NCBI RefSeq assembly: GCF_007565055.1
Contig: NC_044558.1
Span: forward strand, 81,989,444 to 82,053,443
Direction of reading: 5' to 3'
DNA: 64,000 bases
Source: Rhinopithecus roxellana
Taxonomy: Eukaryota > Chordata > Mammalia > Primates > Cercopithecidae
Shown here: positions 1 to 11,365 of the stretch, one piece after another
Layout of the letters: each line of letters starts with the position of its first letter
Numbering within the stretch: position 1 is the first letter of the stretch
Program-made: the position numbers and the translations under genes
The notes under the pieces: generated by a model
Database searches by the model: none
Told to the model about the DNA's origin: nothing
Seen by the model: only the letters and a program-made list of their open reading frames with translations

Positions 1-183
1 TGGCTCTACTAAACAATACAAAAAATTAGCCGGGCATGGTGGTGTGCCTTTAATCCCAGCTACTCGGGAAGCTGAGGCAGGAGAATCACTTGAACTCGGG
101 AGGCAGAAGTTGCAGTGAGCCAAGATCACACCACTGCACTCCAGCATGGATGACAGAATAAGACTCCATCTCAAGAAAAAAAA
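1..183 (+). mobile_element. Alu (5' part outside window)
   Basis: The right-monomer region with AATTAGCCGGGCATGG and the poly-A end is visible; the element enters from the left edge. Confidence 0.9.
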
Positions 184-188
184 AGATA

Positions 189-222
189 TTATGATCTCTC
201 TCTCTCTCTCTCTCTCTCTCCC
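189..222 (+). repeat. (TC)n microsatellite
   Basis: A perfect CT dinucleotide run close to the A-tail of the Alu at the window start. Confidence 0.9.
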
Positions 223-282
223 CCGTCTCAATTTCATTCTCAGAAAGCAATTTCCCCTGCAGTGTCAGGATGGATGACAATG

Positions 283-284
283 AC

Positions 285-319
<35 letters not shown>

Positions 320-616
320 TTTTATTTATTTATTTTTATACAGAGTCTTGTTCTGTCGCCAGGCTGGAGTGCAGTGGCATGATCTTGGCTCACTGCAACC
401 TCCACTTCCCAGGTTCAAGAGATTCTTCTGCCTCAGTCTCCCGAGTAGCTGGGACTACAGGCGCGCGCCACCATGCCCAGCTAATTTTTGTATTTTTAGT
501 AGAGACGGGGGTTTCACCATGTTGGCCAGGATGGTCTTGATCTCTTGACCTTGTGATCCACCCACCTCGGCCTCCCAAAGTGCTGGGATTACAGGTATGA
601 GCCACCACGTCCAGCC
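283..616 (-). mobile_element. Alu with (TTTA)n tail
   Basis: Full-length minus-strand Alu. Its tail at 283-335 has become a TTTA microsatellite. Confidence 0.92.
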
Positions 617-1139
617 AACGATTTACGTCTTACGCCTTATGCCCCAGCAGCCTAGTAATCCCAGTTGAAAGACAGCACATTTTTCCTAATATTTCTCACA
701 AAAAGTCCTGGGATTGGCCTCCTTGGGCCAGTTTGGGTCACATGCCACCCCTAATCACTGTGACCAGAGGAGAAATATGCCAACCCCTGCAGTTCTGGGG
801 ACAGGTTTACAGATGCAAGAGTACCCAAAGAAGAAGGCTTGAGTGGGAGAGAGGTGACTCTGCAAAGCAAAGTCAGGATGCAATTAACATCTGGAAAGCA
901 ACAAAAATACAATGTGCACTACAGGTGGCAATGAGCTGGCGCTGAAAGATAATTGGATTTCAGGGAACAATGACAGATGATGGAGAGGGATTTGCAGTCA
1001 GGAGGCACAGTGCAAGCAAAAGCAAGGGAATAGGCAGTTGAGGAGTGATTGGGGAAGGCAGGGCATTCCAAGGTACTGGAGCACAGAGTTCCCAGGAGGA
1101 GGGAAGTAGAGTAAAATGTACAATTAGAAAAATTGCATA
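617..1139. other. No gene seen; unassigned sequence
   Basis: No convincing exon. The part at 1020-1100 is weakly L2-like. Confidence 0.5.
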
Positions 1140-1320
1140 GCCAAGCAAGGTGACCGGAGCCTGTAATCCCAGCTACTTGGGAAGCTGAAGCAGGAGAATT
1201 GCTTGAACCCAGGAGGTAGAGGTTGCAGTGAGCCGAGATCGCACTATTGCACTGCAGCCTGGGTGACAGAGCAAGACTCCGTCTCAAAAAAAACAAAAAA
1301 AGAAAGAAAATAAAAGAAAA
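1140..1320 (+). mobile_element. Alu, 5'-truncated
   Basis: Mainly the right monomer, with an impure A-tail. Confidence 0.85.
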
Positions 1321-1341
1321 ATTGCAGGCAGACGTAAGGTC

Positions 1342-1650
1342 TTCTTTTTGTTGTTGTTTTGGTTTTTTTGAGTGGAATCTCACTCCGTCGCCCAGACTGG
1401 AGTGTAGTGGTTCAATCTCAGCTCACTGCAACCCCTGCCTCTTAGGCTCAAGCGATCCTCCCTGCCTCCGCCTCCTGAGTAGCTGGGACTACAGGCATAC
1501 ACCACCACACCTGGATAATTTTTGTATTTTTAAGTAGAGACAGGGTTTTGCTATGTTGGCCAGGATGGTCTCGAACTACTGACCTCAGGTAATCCGCCCG
1601 CCTCGGCCTCCCAAAGTGCTGGGATTATAGGTGTGAGCCACCACACGCTA
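1342..1650 (-). mobile_element. Alu
   Basis: Full-length minus-strand copy with a GTT-rich tail. Confidence 0.92.
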
Positions 1651-2674
1651 CCGACATTTTATCTTCTATGCCACAGTAAGTTTCACTTTATTCTGGAGAC
1701 CACAGGTCAGCAATGTTTTTTTGTAAACGAAGTTTTATTGCAACACAGCCATATCCATGTGTCTACCTATTGACTGTGGCTGCTTTCATGACACAATAGC
1801 AGAGTTAGTAACCATCAGAGACCACACAAAACATAAAATAATTACTATCTGACCCCTTACAGAAAATGTTTACTGACTCCAGCTACAGACAACAGGAAGC
1901 CGTCAAGAGATTTTTAGCAAAAAAGTGACATGATCAGAACTCTGACTTAGAACATTTTTGCTAACAATTCTTATCAGGTATTGATAGGCTTCTCTGACTG
2001 CAAGCAACAGAAATCAACTCTGGCTAAATAAGGAAAATAAATACTATTCTAAAAGGTAATTCTGCTCACAGGTCAAAGGAAAGTTGACCAACCCAACCTG
2101 GGATAGGGGATGAATGAGGTGATGAGTTGAAACTCTGGAAGGTGTAGACACGAAGTAATGTTCAGTCTCCTGGGTTTGGCAAATTCGCTCCAAATAACGT
2201 TCCCATCCTTGATCAACCTGCTCAAGTCCCAAACTCCCATAAAAGAATCTGATTAGTCAATTGCAAGTCATGTGCCTACTTCTAAGACATCAATGTGCAG
2301 GCACATTGATTGACAGCAACTAAGGCGGTAAGGGAGGAATATTTCTCCCAAGGAAAACTGAGGTGCTTTTCCCAGAGGAAGGGGAAATGGATGCTGGGCT
2401 GGCCAAAATAGCCAACATCTGTTGCAGGGAGGAAGAAGAGAGGCTGCCCCAGTAGAAGTAACACCTGCTTTAGGGACCATTTATCAGGATAGTCAAAGCT
2501 TCTCAATGGTTCCTCATCTCCTTCCAAACACAAGGGAATCAGAACTTCCAGATTCAATAGGACCGTGTGATGAGGTCTTGTCAATCTGTTGTGCATGGAA
2601 GTAATATGTGTCACTCCTAGGACAAAGCATTTAATTTCCAGTGTTTTACTCTAACTTTTCTCTTTTCCACACTT
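1651..2674. other. Old interspersed repeats and unassigned sequence
   Basis: 1710-1880 matches a common mammalian medium-reiterated repeat (GTTTTATTGCAACACAGCC) whose family name I cannot fix. 1895-1960 is an L2-like end. 2000-2674 shows no gene. Confidence 0.5.
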
Positions 2675-2988
2675 GATGGGTTCTGTTTTGTTTTGTTTTT
2701 AATTGAGACAGAGTGTTGCTGTGTCACTCAAGCTGCAGTGCAGTGATGCAATCTCCACTCACTGCAACCTCCGCCTCCCAGATTCGAGCAATTCTCCTGC
2801 CTCAGCCTCCTGAGTAGCTGGGATTACAGGTGCCTGCCACCATGCCCAGCTAACCTTTTGCATTTTTAGTGGAGATGAGGGTCTCACCATGTTGCCCAGG
2901 CTGGTCTCAAACTCCTGACCTCAAGTGATCTGCCCACTTCAGCCTCCCAAAGTGCTGGGATAACAGGTGTGAGCAACCACACCCAGCC
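2675..2988 (-). mobile_element. Alu
   Basis: Full-length, diverged. Confidence 0.92.
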
Positions 2989-3575
2989 CCCAACTTGATG
3001 GCTTTGAAGCATGTGTCAAAATAGAGCCTCACTCAGCCTGGGTCCCTGAATGACCGGAAAGAACACAGACAAAATGGAGCAGTAAATCTTTATTGTTTTC
3101 AGGTTTTGAGGGTAGGCTGTTACTGAAGCATATTCTAGCCTTAGCCTGACTAACACTTAGGTGAGCTGCTATAACCATGACCTCAGCACAGTAAAAGCCC
3201 ATTTCAGGCTTGCATCACAGTTCCGTGCACAGTCCACCTTAAGCCTTTCTCACAGTGATTCGGTAGTCCCACCATTCCCTAAGGGAGAATTTCAGTGTTC
3301 TCCATTAGAGCCATTGCATCCATCTGGTAAGTGAGGAATGAAAGAGAGTAGAAGAAGATCATGTGAGAGTTTTTTGGGGGGGGCCAGACCTAGAAGTGGT
3401 GAGTATTCCATCTGCCCACATTCCACGGATCAGAACTCAGTCACATGACTGTAGCAGCAAAGGAGGCTGGGAAATGGAGCCCAGCATGTGCTTAGAAGGA
3501 AAGAGCTACAGTTTGGGGGAATAGAACTACTCAAGATGTATAAGAAGGGGAATAGAGTCTCTTAAAATGGAAGAT
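2989..3575. other. No gene or recognised repeat
   Basis: Apparently unique sequence without a plausible coding frame. Confidence 0.4.
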
Positions 3576-3905
3576 GGTAGCTGGGAGCAGTGGCTCATGC
3601 CTATAATCCTAGCGATTTGGGAAGCTAAGGTGGGAGAATCAATTGAGCCCAGGAGTCTGAAACAAGCCTGGGCAACACAGTGAAACCCCGTCTCTACAAA
3701 AAATACAAAAATTAGCTGGGCGTGGTGACGAGTGTCTGTGATCCCAGCTACTCAGCAGGCTGAGTGTGGGAGCCTCTGAGCCACTGAGGTAGGGGAATCG
3801 CTTGAGCCCAGGAGGTTGAGGCTGCAGTGAGCTGTGTTTTTGCCACTGCACTCCAGCCTGGGCCACAGAATGAGACCCTGTCTCAAAAAAAGGAGAAAAA
3901 AAAAG
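3576..3905 (+). mobile_element. Alu (old type)
   Basis: Full-length plus-strand copy, with an extra GTGGGAGCCTCTGAGCCACT block in the right monomer. Confidence 0.9.
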
Positions 3906-3907
3906 TA

Positions 3908-4227
3908 CAGGCATAGTGGCTCACACCTGTAATCCCAGCACTTTGGGAGGCCAAGACAGGTGGATTGCTTGAGCACAGGAGTTTGAGACCAGCCTGGGCA
4001 ACATGACGAGTCTTTGTCTCTGCAAAAACACAGATTAGCGAGATGTGGTGGCATGTGTCTATAGTCCCAGCTACTAGGGAGGCTGAGGAGGGAGGATCGC
4101 TTGAGCTGGGGAGCTCAAGGCTGCAGTGACCCATGATCATGCCACTGCACTCCAGCCTGGGTGACAGAATGAGACCCTGTCTCAAATAAAAAAAAAAAAA
4201 AGAAAAAGAAAAAAGAAAGAAAAAAAT
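3908..4227 (+). mobile_element. Alu
   Basis: Head-to-tail with the preceding Alu; A-rich tail with AAAAAG units. Confidence 0.92.
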
Positions 4228-4318
4228 TAGATCCAGTTATAGATACATATAACATGAAATTGAGATGTGTGAATGTGTGACACATCAAAGAAATGACTTT
4301 CTGTGACAGGAAACATCA

Positions 4319-4510
4319 GCCGGGAGCATTGGCCGGGAGCAGTGACTCCTGCCTGTAATCCTGGCACTTTGGGAGGCCAAGGCAGGCAGATTGCTTGAGT
4401 CCCAGAGTTCGTGATCAGCCTCGACAACACAGTGAAACCCTGTCTCTATGAAAAGAAGAAAGAAGAAAAAAAGAAAAGAAGAAGGGGGAGGAGGAGAAGA
4501 AGGAAAAGAA
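4319..4510 (+). mobile_element. Alu left monomer with purine tail
   Basis: Only the left half is present, with a duplicated start (GGCCGGGAGCA); it ends in an AGAAG/GGAGGA tract. Confidence 0.8.
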
Positions 4511-4758
4511 ATCACATTTCTTCACCCATGTAACTGGCAAGAACTTAAACCTCCAATAATATCCAGTGATAGGAGCGAGGGAAACAGGTACTTTCATACC
4601 CAGTCGGTGGAGGAATGCATTAGAAATCGTTTTGGAGGCTTTTAGGTAATATCTATCAAGATTTTAACCAGCAAATTCCATTATTCTAGGAATCTATTAC
4701 AAAGAAATACAGTAAAATGTGCCCAAAGGTATAAGGGCAGGAAGGTTCATAGTAGCAC
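4511..4758 (+). mobile_element. Old LINE-1 3' fragment
   Basis: Text such as TTCATAGTAGCAC and CATACCCAGTCGGTGG resembles the end of L1 ORF2. It resumes at 5530-5604 after three Alus. Confidence 0.5.
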
Positions 4759-5063
4759 TTTTTTATTTTTTCCAAGACGGAGTTTCACTCTTGTCACCCA
4801 GAATGGAGTGCAATGGCGTGATCTCAGCTCACCGCAACGTCTGCCTCCCCGGTTCAAGTGATTCTCCTGCCTCAGCCTCCAGAGTAGCTGGGATTACAGG
4901 TGTGCACCACCATGCCCTGCTAATTTTTGTATTATTAGTAGAGATGGGGTTTTACCATGTTGATCAGGCTGGTCTCCAACGCCTGACCTCAGGTGATCCA
5001 CCCGCCTTGGCCCTTGGCATCCCAAAGTGTTGGGATTACAGGCGTGAGCCACTGCCCCTACAG
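4759..5063 (-). mobile_element. Alu
   Basis: Full-length minus-strand copy inserted in an old L1. Confidence 0.92.
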
Positions 5064-5066
5064 CAC

Positions 5067-5367
5067 TTTTTTTTTTTTTTTTTTTTTGAGACGAAGTCTC
5101 GCTCTGTCGCCCAGGCTGGAGTGCAGTGGCGTGATCTCGGCTCACTGCAAGCTCCGCCTCCCAGGTTCACGCCATTCTCCTGCCTCAGCCTCCCAAGTAG
5201 CTGGGGCTACAGGCACCCGCCACCACGCCTGGCTGATTTTTTGCATTTTTAGTAGAGACGGGGTTTCACCGTGTTAGCCAGGATGGTCTCAATCTCCTGA
5301 CCTTGTGATCCGCCCTCCTCGGCCTCCCAAAGTGCTGGGATTACAGGCTTGAGCCACCGCACCCGCG
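5067..5367 (-). mobile_element. AluY-like
   Basis: Little-diverged minus-strand copy (CTGCAAGCTCCGCCTCCCAGG). Confidence 0.92.
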
Positions 5368-5530
5368 TTTTTTTTTTTTAAGAGACAGAGTTTCACTCTG
5401 TCACCCCGGCTGGAGTGCAGTGGTGAAATCATAGTCCACTGCAATCTTGAAATCCTGGGCTCAAACAATCCTCCACCCTGGCTTCCCAAAGTGCTAGTAT
5501 TACAGGCATGAGCTACTTATGTTTGGCCCA
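5368..5530 (-). mobile_element. Alu, internally deleted
   Basis: The start and end of an Alu are joined; the middle is lost. Confidence 0.8.
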
Positions 5531-5604
5531 TAGCAGTATTTTTTATGACAACTAAAAAATTGAAACAATTAAATTACTGTCTATTGGGGTCTGATTAAAT
5601 TAAC

Positions 5605-5773
5605 ATATTTTATTTTATTTTATTTTATTTTATTTTATTTTATTTTATTTTATTTTATTTTACTGAGACAAGGTTTTGCCATGTTGCCCAGGCTTGAACT
5701 CCTGAGTTCAAGCAATCCACCTACTTCAGCCTCCCAAAGTGCTAGGACTACAGGTATGTGCCATACTCAGCCT
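5605..5773 (-). mobile_element. Alu fragment
   Basis: Left-monomer part with a (TTTTA)n tail. Confidence 0.8.
5607..5661 (+). repeat. (TTTTA)n microsatellite
   Basis: About eleven TTTTA units; probably grew from the tail of the minus-strand Alu fragment that follows. Confidence 0.9.
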
Positions 5774-5784
5774 AAATTACCACT

Positions 5785-6103
5785 TTTTTTGTTGTTTTTT
5801 TGGTTTTGGGTTTTTTTTTTTTTTTGAGACAGAGTGTTGCTCTGTCACCCAGGCTGGAGTGCAGTGGCATGACCTCGGCTCACTGCAAGCTCCGCCTCCC
5901 GGGTTCACGCCATTCTCCTGCCTCAGCCTCCCGGGTAGCTGGGACTACAGGCGCCCGCCACCACGCCCAGCTAGTTTTTTGTATTTTTAGTAGAGACGGG
6001 GTTTCACCGTGTTAGCCGGGATGGTCTCGATCTCCTGACATGATCCACCCACCTCGGCCTCCCAAAGTGCTGGGATTACAGGTGTGAGCCACCGCACCCA
6101 GCC
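5785..6103 (-). mobile_element. AluY-like
   Basis: Full-length young copy. Confidence 0.92.
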
Positions 6104-6203
6104 TGTTTTGTTTGTTTGTTTGCTTGCTTGTTTTTTGAGACAGTCTCCCTCTGTTGTCCAGGCTGAAGTGCAGTGGCGTGATCTTGGCTCACTACAACCT
6201 CTG
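6104..6203 (-). mobile_element. Alu fragment
   Basis: Right-monomer end with a TTTG/CTTG tail only. Confidence 0.75.
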
Positions 6204-6352
6204 GAAGGGAGCATTCTTGACTATTGGATCCATGGGAGAGAATATTAGTGAAGAGGGAGAAAGACTACTTAAAGAAAGATTTAGGAAATTGAAGTAAAAA
6301 GAAGAGGATAGTCCAGAACATGAAGATAAAATTGAAGTATCATAAGAAAAGG

Positions 6353-6655
6353 TTTCTTTTTCTTTTTCTTTCTTTTTCTGAGACAGTCTGTCACCCAGAC
6401 TGGAGTGCGGTGGCACCATCTCAGCTCCCTGCAACCTCCGCCTCCCAGGTTCAAGCAATTCTTCTGCCTCAGCCTCCCGAGTAGCTGGGATTATAGGCAT
6501 GCGCCAACATGTCCAGCTAATTTTTTTGTATTTTTAGTAGAGATAGGGTTTCACCATGTTGACCAGTCTGGTCTCAAACTCCTGACCTCAAGTGATCCAC
6601 CCACCTTGGCCTCCTAAAGTGCTGGGATTATAGGGGTGAGCCACTGCACCCAGCA
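6353..6655 (-). mobile_element. Alu
   Basis: Full-length with a CTTTTT tail. Confidence 0.92.
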
Positions 6656-6999
6656 TCTAAGAAAAGTTTTTGATGTTGGGTTGATTACATGTCCACATTT
6701 CTTCAATGTGAGCAAACACTACAAGCTTCCTGGTCTCAGACTAAGTATTGATTTAATTAACTTATTTATTTTGTATCTGATCAACATCCATTCTCCCCTC
6801 TGGGAGAGCACTCTGATTTCCTGTTGAGAATCCACCTCCCTTCTACCTTATCCCGTGTCATTCAGGTGGATGGCCCCCACCAACTGACTCAAAGCCTGGC
6901 CAATCAGTAACTTCCATCTCCCCAAGCCCCGTGACTGATCCAGGAGTGGGCACATGTCCCCAGCTAAGCAAATGGCATTCAATGAAAGTTCACTGAATG
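6656..6999. other. No gene seen
   Basis: AT-rich, apparently unique sequence between two Alus. Confidence 0.4.
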
Positions 7000-7299
7000 T
7001 GGCCAGGCATGGTGGTTCTCGCCCGTAATCCCAGTACTTCGGGAGGCCGAGGCAGGCGAATCACCTGATGTCAGGAGTTTGAGACCAGCCTGACCAACAT
7101 GGAGAAACACCATCTCTACGAAAAATACAAAATTAGCCAGGCATGGTGGCGCATGCCTATAATCCCAGCTATTCACAAGGCTGAGGCAGGAGAATCACTT
7201 GAACCCAGGAGGCGGAGGTTGAGATAAGCCGAGATTGTGCCGTTGCACTCCAGTCTGGGCAGCAAGAGCAAAACTCTGTCTCAAAAAAAAAAAAAAAAA
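7000..7299 (+). mobile_element. Alu
   Basis: Full-length. AAGTTCACTGAAT occurs before and after it, giving a target duplication of about 13 bases. Confidence 0.92.
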
Positions 7300-7511
7300 T
7301 TAAGTTCACTGAATTTTCTCAAGTTATTGAACTGGTAAAATATAACTCTAGAGGTCCTGAAGGCCACCTTTGCCACTATATACAAAGAGAGCCTGCTTGA
7401 GACTGACATAAACATTGTGAAAACTGGGAGCTGAGGGGCATAGAATAACAAAAATCAGATGACATCACTGAGCTCCTGGATCCAGCTGTGCCTGAAGTCC
7501 ATAACCTGGAT

Positions 7512-7562
7512 TTTCTTTTCTTTTTCTTTTTCTCTCTCTTTTTTTTTTTTTTTTTTTTTTTT
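7512..7562 (+). repeat. Polypyrimidine tract
   Basis: TTTTC and CT units followed by a T run of about 24; no Alu body follows it, so this is an orphan tract. Confidence 0.7.
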
Positions 7563-7629
7563 AACATATGTAACTTTTTTGCTGAAGTCAGTTTGAGTGT
7601 GGAAGAGTTTTGGTAAATTGTGGAAATCC

Positions 7630-7933
7630 AAGTCAGCCTCGGTGGCTCATGCCTGTCATCCTAGCACTGGGAGGCCAAAGCGGGTGGATCACCTGAGGTC
7701 AGGAGTTCGAGACCAGTCCGGCCAACATGGCAAAATCCCATCTCAACTAAAAATACAAAAATTAGCCAGACATGGTGGCAGGTGCCTATAATCACAGCTA
7801 CTCAGGAGGCTGAGGCAGGAGAATTGCTTGAACCCAGGGGGCAGAGGTTGCAGTGAGCCAAGATCATACCACTTCACTCCAGCCTGGGCGAAAGAGCGAA
7901 ACTCTGTCTCAAAAATAAATAAATAAATAAATA
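7630..7933 (+). mobile_element. Alu with (AAAT)n tail
   Basis: Full-length. TATGGAAATCCAA after the tail repeats TGTGGAAATCCAA before it. Confidence 0.92.
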
Positions 7934-8171
7934 TTACAAAAAAATTATGGAAATCCAAAACAAAAGGTGTTACAACTACAGAGATGTTCCCCGTGTCTGG
8001 AGATGCTCATGACTACAGAATCATGGCCAGGCGAGGAGATAAGCAGGGTTCATGCTATTTATGCTTTAAAATAATTTAGATCAATTAATTGGTGGCGTGG
8101 TTTAGACATGTTCACAGGGCATGGGAGACTGTGTTTTCAAAGACTAGATCTTGGCTAGAAAGTACTAATCA
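7934..8171. other. No gene or recognised repeat
   Basis: Short apparently unique stretch. Confidence 0.4.
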
Positions 8172-8482
8172 CGCTGGGCACGGTGGCTCATGTCTGTAAT
8201 CCCAGCACTTTGGGAGGCCAAAACAGAAGACTGATTGAACCCAGGAGTTCGAGACCAGCCTGGGAAACATAATGAGAACCCATCTCTACGAAAAAAAAAT
8301 TTAATTAGTCAGGTGTGGTGATATGTGCCTGTAGTCCCAACTACTCCAGAGGCTGAAATGGGAAGATCCCTTAAGCCCAGGAGACTGGGGCTGCAGTAAG
8401 TCATGATCCCTGCCCTCCAGCCTGGGCAACAGAGCAAGACCCTGTCTCTCTAAAGCAAAAAAATAAACAAAAAACAAAAGAA
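8172..8482 (+). mobile_element. Alu (old, diverged)
   Basis: Full-length, with many changes and an AAACAAA tail. Confidence 0.88.
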
Positions 8483-8559
8483 AACCCTATTCTCATGCTT
8501 TAAGCAGATTTCTGCTCAGATGTAACCTCCTGTATGGCAAGTTCCCCAATTCTATCACC

Positions 8560-8655
8560 CTCTATGCTAATGTTTCTCAAACTTGGGTAAGCAGCGGAAT
8601 CACCCACAGACATTGCTGAAAATACAAATACAAAGGCCCGGGCCTATTCTGCTTC
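8560..8655. mobile_element. MER5-like fragment
   Basis: The motif TTTCTCAAACTTGGG ... AATCACC ... GGCCCGGGCC fits a MER5A-type DNA transposon relic. Confidence 0.45.
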
Positions 8656-8659
8656 ATCA

Positions 8660-8716
8660 CTGCTAGAGGAATGTAAAACAGCAAATGGCACAATCACTTT
8701 GGAAAACAGTTCGGCA
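8660..8716 (+). mobile_element. L1 fragment (first piece)
   Basis: GGAATGTAAAACAGCAAATGG ... TTTGGAAAACAGTTCGGCAG is the typical L1 ORF2 end/3' region. It continues at 9037, 9370, 9515 and 9791 between Alus. Confidence 0.7.
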
Positions 8717-9036
8717 GCTTCTTCTTCTTCTTCTTTTTTTTTTTTTTTTTTTTTGAGATGCAGTCTTACTCTGTCCCCCAGGCTGGAGTGCAGTGGCCTA
8801 ATCTCGGCTCACTGCAACCTCCACCTCCCAGGTTCAAGCAATTCTCCCGTCTCAGCCTCCCGAGTAACTGGGATTACAGGAACATGCTGCCATGCCCGGC
8901 TAATTTTTTGTGTTTTAGTTCAGACGGAGTTTCACCATGTTGCCCAGACTGGTCTTGAACTCTTGAGCTCAGGCGATCTACCCACCTCAGCCTCCCAAAG
9001 TGCTGGGATTACAGGCATGACCCACTGCACCCGGCT
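8717..9036 (-). mobile_element. Alu
   Basis: Full-length minus-strand copy within the L1; TTCTTC plus poly-T tail. Confidence 0.92.
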
Positions 9037-9082
9037 GTAGTTACCGAGCCAGGCTTGGCAACTTCTTATAAAGTTAAACATA

Positions 9083-9369
9083 TGGCTGGGTGTAGTGGCT
9101 CATGCCTGTAATCCCAGCACACGGGGAGGCTGAGGCAGACCGATCCCCTGAGGTCAGGAGTTTGAGACCAGCCTGACCAACATGAAAAAACCCTGTCTCT
9201 ACTAAAAAAACACAAAATTTGTCAGGCATGGTGGCACATGCCTGTAATCCCAGCTACTCAGGAGGCTGAGGCAGGAGAATTGCTTGAACCCAGGAGGCAG
9301 AGGTTTCGGTGAGCCGAGATCACGTCATTGCACTCCAGCCTGGGCAACAAGAGCAAAACTCCATCTTAA
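9083..9369 (+). mobile_element. Alu, first of a serial stack
   Basis: Flanked by AAAGTTAAACATA at 9070-9082 and 9370-9382. Confidence 0.92.
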
Positions 9370-9383
9370 AAAGTTAAACATAC

Positions 9384-9513
9384 AGGCCGGGCGCGGTGGC
9401 TCAAGCCTGTAATCCCAGCACTTTGGGAGGCCGAGACGGGTGGATCACGAGGTCAGGAGATCGAGACCATCCTGGCTAACATGGTGAAACCCCGTCTCTA
9501 CTAAAAAAAAAAA
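9384..9513 (+). mobile_element. AluY left monomer, second of the stack
   Basis: About 130 bases of a young Alu (GGCTCAAGCCTG), ending at the middle A-stretch. It is flanked by the same target word at 9370-9382 and 9514-9526. Confidence 0.9.
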
Positions 9514-9528
9514 AAAGTTAAACATACA

Positions 9529-9789
9529 TAATGCCAGCACTTTGGGAGGCCAAGGCGGGCAGATCACAAGGTCAGGGGTTCGAGACCTGCCTGGCCAATA
9601 TGGTGAAACCCTGTTTCTACTAAAAATACAAAAATTAGCCAGGCATGGTGGCAGGCACCTGTAGTCCCAGCTACTTGGGAGGCTGAGGCGGGAGAATCAC
9701 TTGAACACAGGAGGCGGTGGTTGTTGTGAGCCAAGATGGCGCCATTGCACTCCAGCCTGGGCAACAGAAGGAGACTCCGTCCCAAAAAG
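9529..9789 (+). mobile_element. Alu, third of the stack (5'-truncated)
   Basis: Starts inside the left monomer at GCCAGCACTTTGG and is followed by AAGTTAAACATA at 9790-9801. Confidence 0.9.
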
Positions 9790-10018
9790 AAGTTAAACAT
9801 ACAATTACTGTGTAACCCAGACATTCCACTCCTAGGTATTTACCCAAAAGAAGGGAGAGCACAAGCCCATACAAAGACGTGTATGTGAATATTCACAGCA
9901 CTTGGGGAGACCAGATAAAAACTGGAAATGACCCAAATGTTCAACAACAGGTGAATAGATGAAACAATTGTGATATATCCATACAACGGAATACTGCTCA
10001 GCAATAAAAAAGAATGAG
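9790..10018 (+). mobile_element. L1 ORF2/3' end fragment
   Basis: TCCACTCCTAGGTATTTACC, then GGAATACTGCTCAGCAATAA, the hallmark end of L1 ORF2, plus strand. It continues after two Alus at 10694. Confidence 0.85.
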
Positions 10019-10019
10019 T

Positions 10020-10321
10020 GGCCGGGCACGGTGGCTCATGTCTATAATCTAAACACTCTGGCAGGCCAGGGAGGAAGGATCACTTGAGCCCAGGAGCTGG
10101 AGATCAGCCTGGGCAACATGGCGAGACCCTCTCTTTACAAAAACATAAGAAAATTAGCTGGGCATGGTGGCATGGTACCTGCAGTCCCAGCTACTCAGGA
10201 GGCCAAGGCAGGAGGATCACTTGAGCCCAGGAGGTTGAGGCTGCAGTGAGCCATGACCAGGCCAGTGTACTCCAAGTTAGGTGACAAAGCGAGACACTGT
10301 CGCAAAAAACAAAAAAAAAAG
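10020..10321 (+). mobile_element. Alu (old)
   Basis: Full-length, diverged. Confidence 0.9.
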
Positions 10322-10369
10322 AGCTATTTATACACATAACAATTTGAATAAATTTTAAAATTATTATGC

Positions 10370-10693
10370 TGAGACCGAGTGTGGTGGCCCACACTTGTAA
10401 TCCCAGCACTTTGGGAGGCTGAGGCGAGTGGATCACTTGAGGTTAGGCGTTCGAGACCAGCCTGGCCAACATGGGGAAACCCTGTTTTACTTAAAATACA
10501 AAAATCAATTAGCCGGGCATGGTAGCAAGTGCCTGTAATCCGAGCTACTCGGGAGGCTGAGGCAGGAGAGATGCTTGAACTCGGGAGGCAGAGGTTGCAG
10601 TGAGCAGCATTCACACCACTGCACTCCAGCCTGGGCAATAGAGCGAGACTCCATCTCAAAAAAAGAAAAAAAGAAAAGAAAAGAAAAGAAAAA
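10370..10693 (+). mobile_element. Alu
   Basis: Full-length; tail of AAAAG units. ATTATGCTGAG flanks both sides. Confidence 0.92.
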
Positions 10694-10990
10694 ATCATTA
10701 TGCTGAGTGAAAGAAGCAGGACCAGAAAAAGTACAACTTTTTTTCTGATTGACTCCATTTATTAAAAAATTCTAGAAAACACGACTAATCTGTAGTGACA
10801 AAGGAGATCAGTGGTTGCCCGGGTGTGCTATGGCAGGGAGGGGTTGGAGGGAGGCATGAGGAAATTTTGGGGCATGATGGAAATGTTTGCTATCTTGATT
10901 GTGGTGATAGTTTCACAGGTGTGTACATGCTCAATGTTAATGAATCAACAACATATATTAAACAAGGTGTCTTTAAACAGAAACACACAT
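10694..10990 (+). mobile_element. L1M 3' UTR fragment
   Basis: TTATGCTGAGTGAAAGAAGC ... CAGTGGTTGCC ... TCTTGATTGTGGTGATAG is the usual L1M 3' UTR text. Confidence 0.75.
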
Positions 10991-11156
10991 AAAACAAGGT
11001 TATGTATCGATCAGTTGATAAGAATATTGTGACTAGAGGCTCCCAGGAACCTAACCCTGTATATTCCCTAGAAGCCGTGGTTCCATATTTGATAATTCAA
11101 TGTTTACAGTGTCTTTTAAAACATAACTACTGCAAATAATTAAGATAGACCCTCAC

Positions 11157-11167
11157 ATATATGTGTG

Positions 11168-11209
<42 letters not shown>
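11157..11209 (+). repeat. (CA)n microsatellite
   Basis: A near-pure CA run follows a short TATATGTGTGTATA segment and lies just after an L1 3' end. Confidence 0.9.
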
Positions 11210-11274
11210 ACATACAGGGAGACGGTACACAAGAGCTAACGAGTCCAGTTTCAACCCTCCTGAATAAAAATTAT

Positions 11275-11365
11275 TCAAGGACAGAGACTATATTTCCAGT
11301 ACCCAGAACAATGTCTGGCATTTGAGAGGTCATCAGTAAATATTTATTTAATGAATGACTGGTAC
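11275..11365 (+). mobile_element. L2 3' end fragment
   Basis: GGACAGAGACTATATTTCCAG ... TCAGTAAATATTTATTTAATG recalls the L2 terminus. Confidence 0.5.

Noticed and set aside
184..222. Possible CRISPR or other bacterial-type arrays
   Set aside because: Repeats in this window are microsatellites, minisatellites and retroelements of a primate genome; no prokaryotic features.
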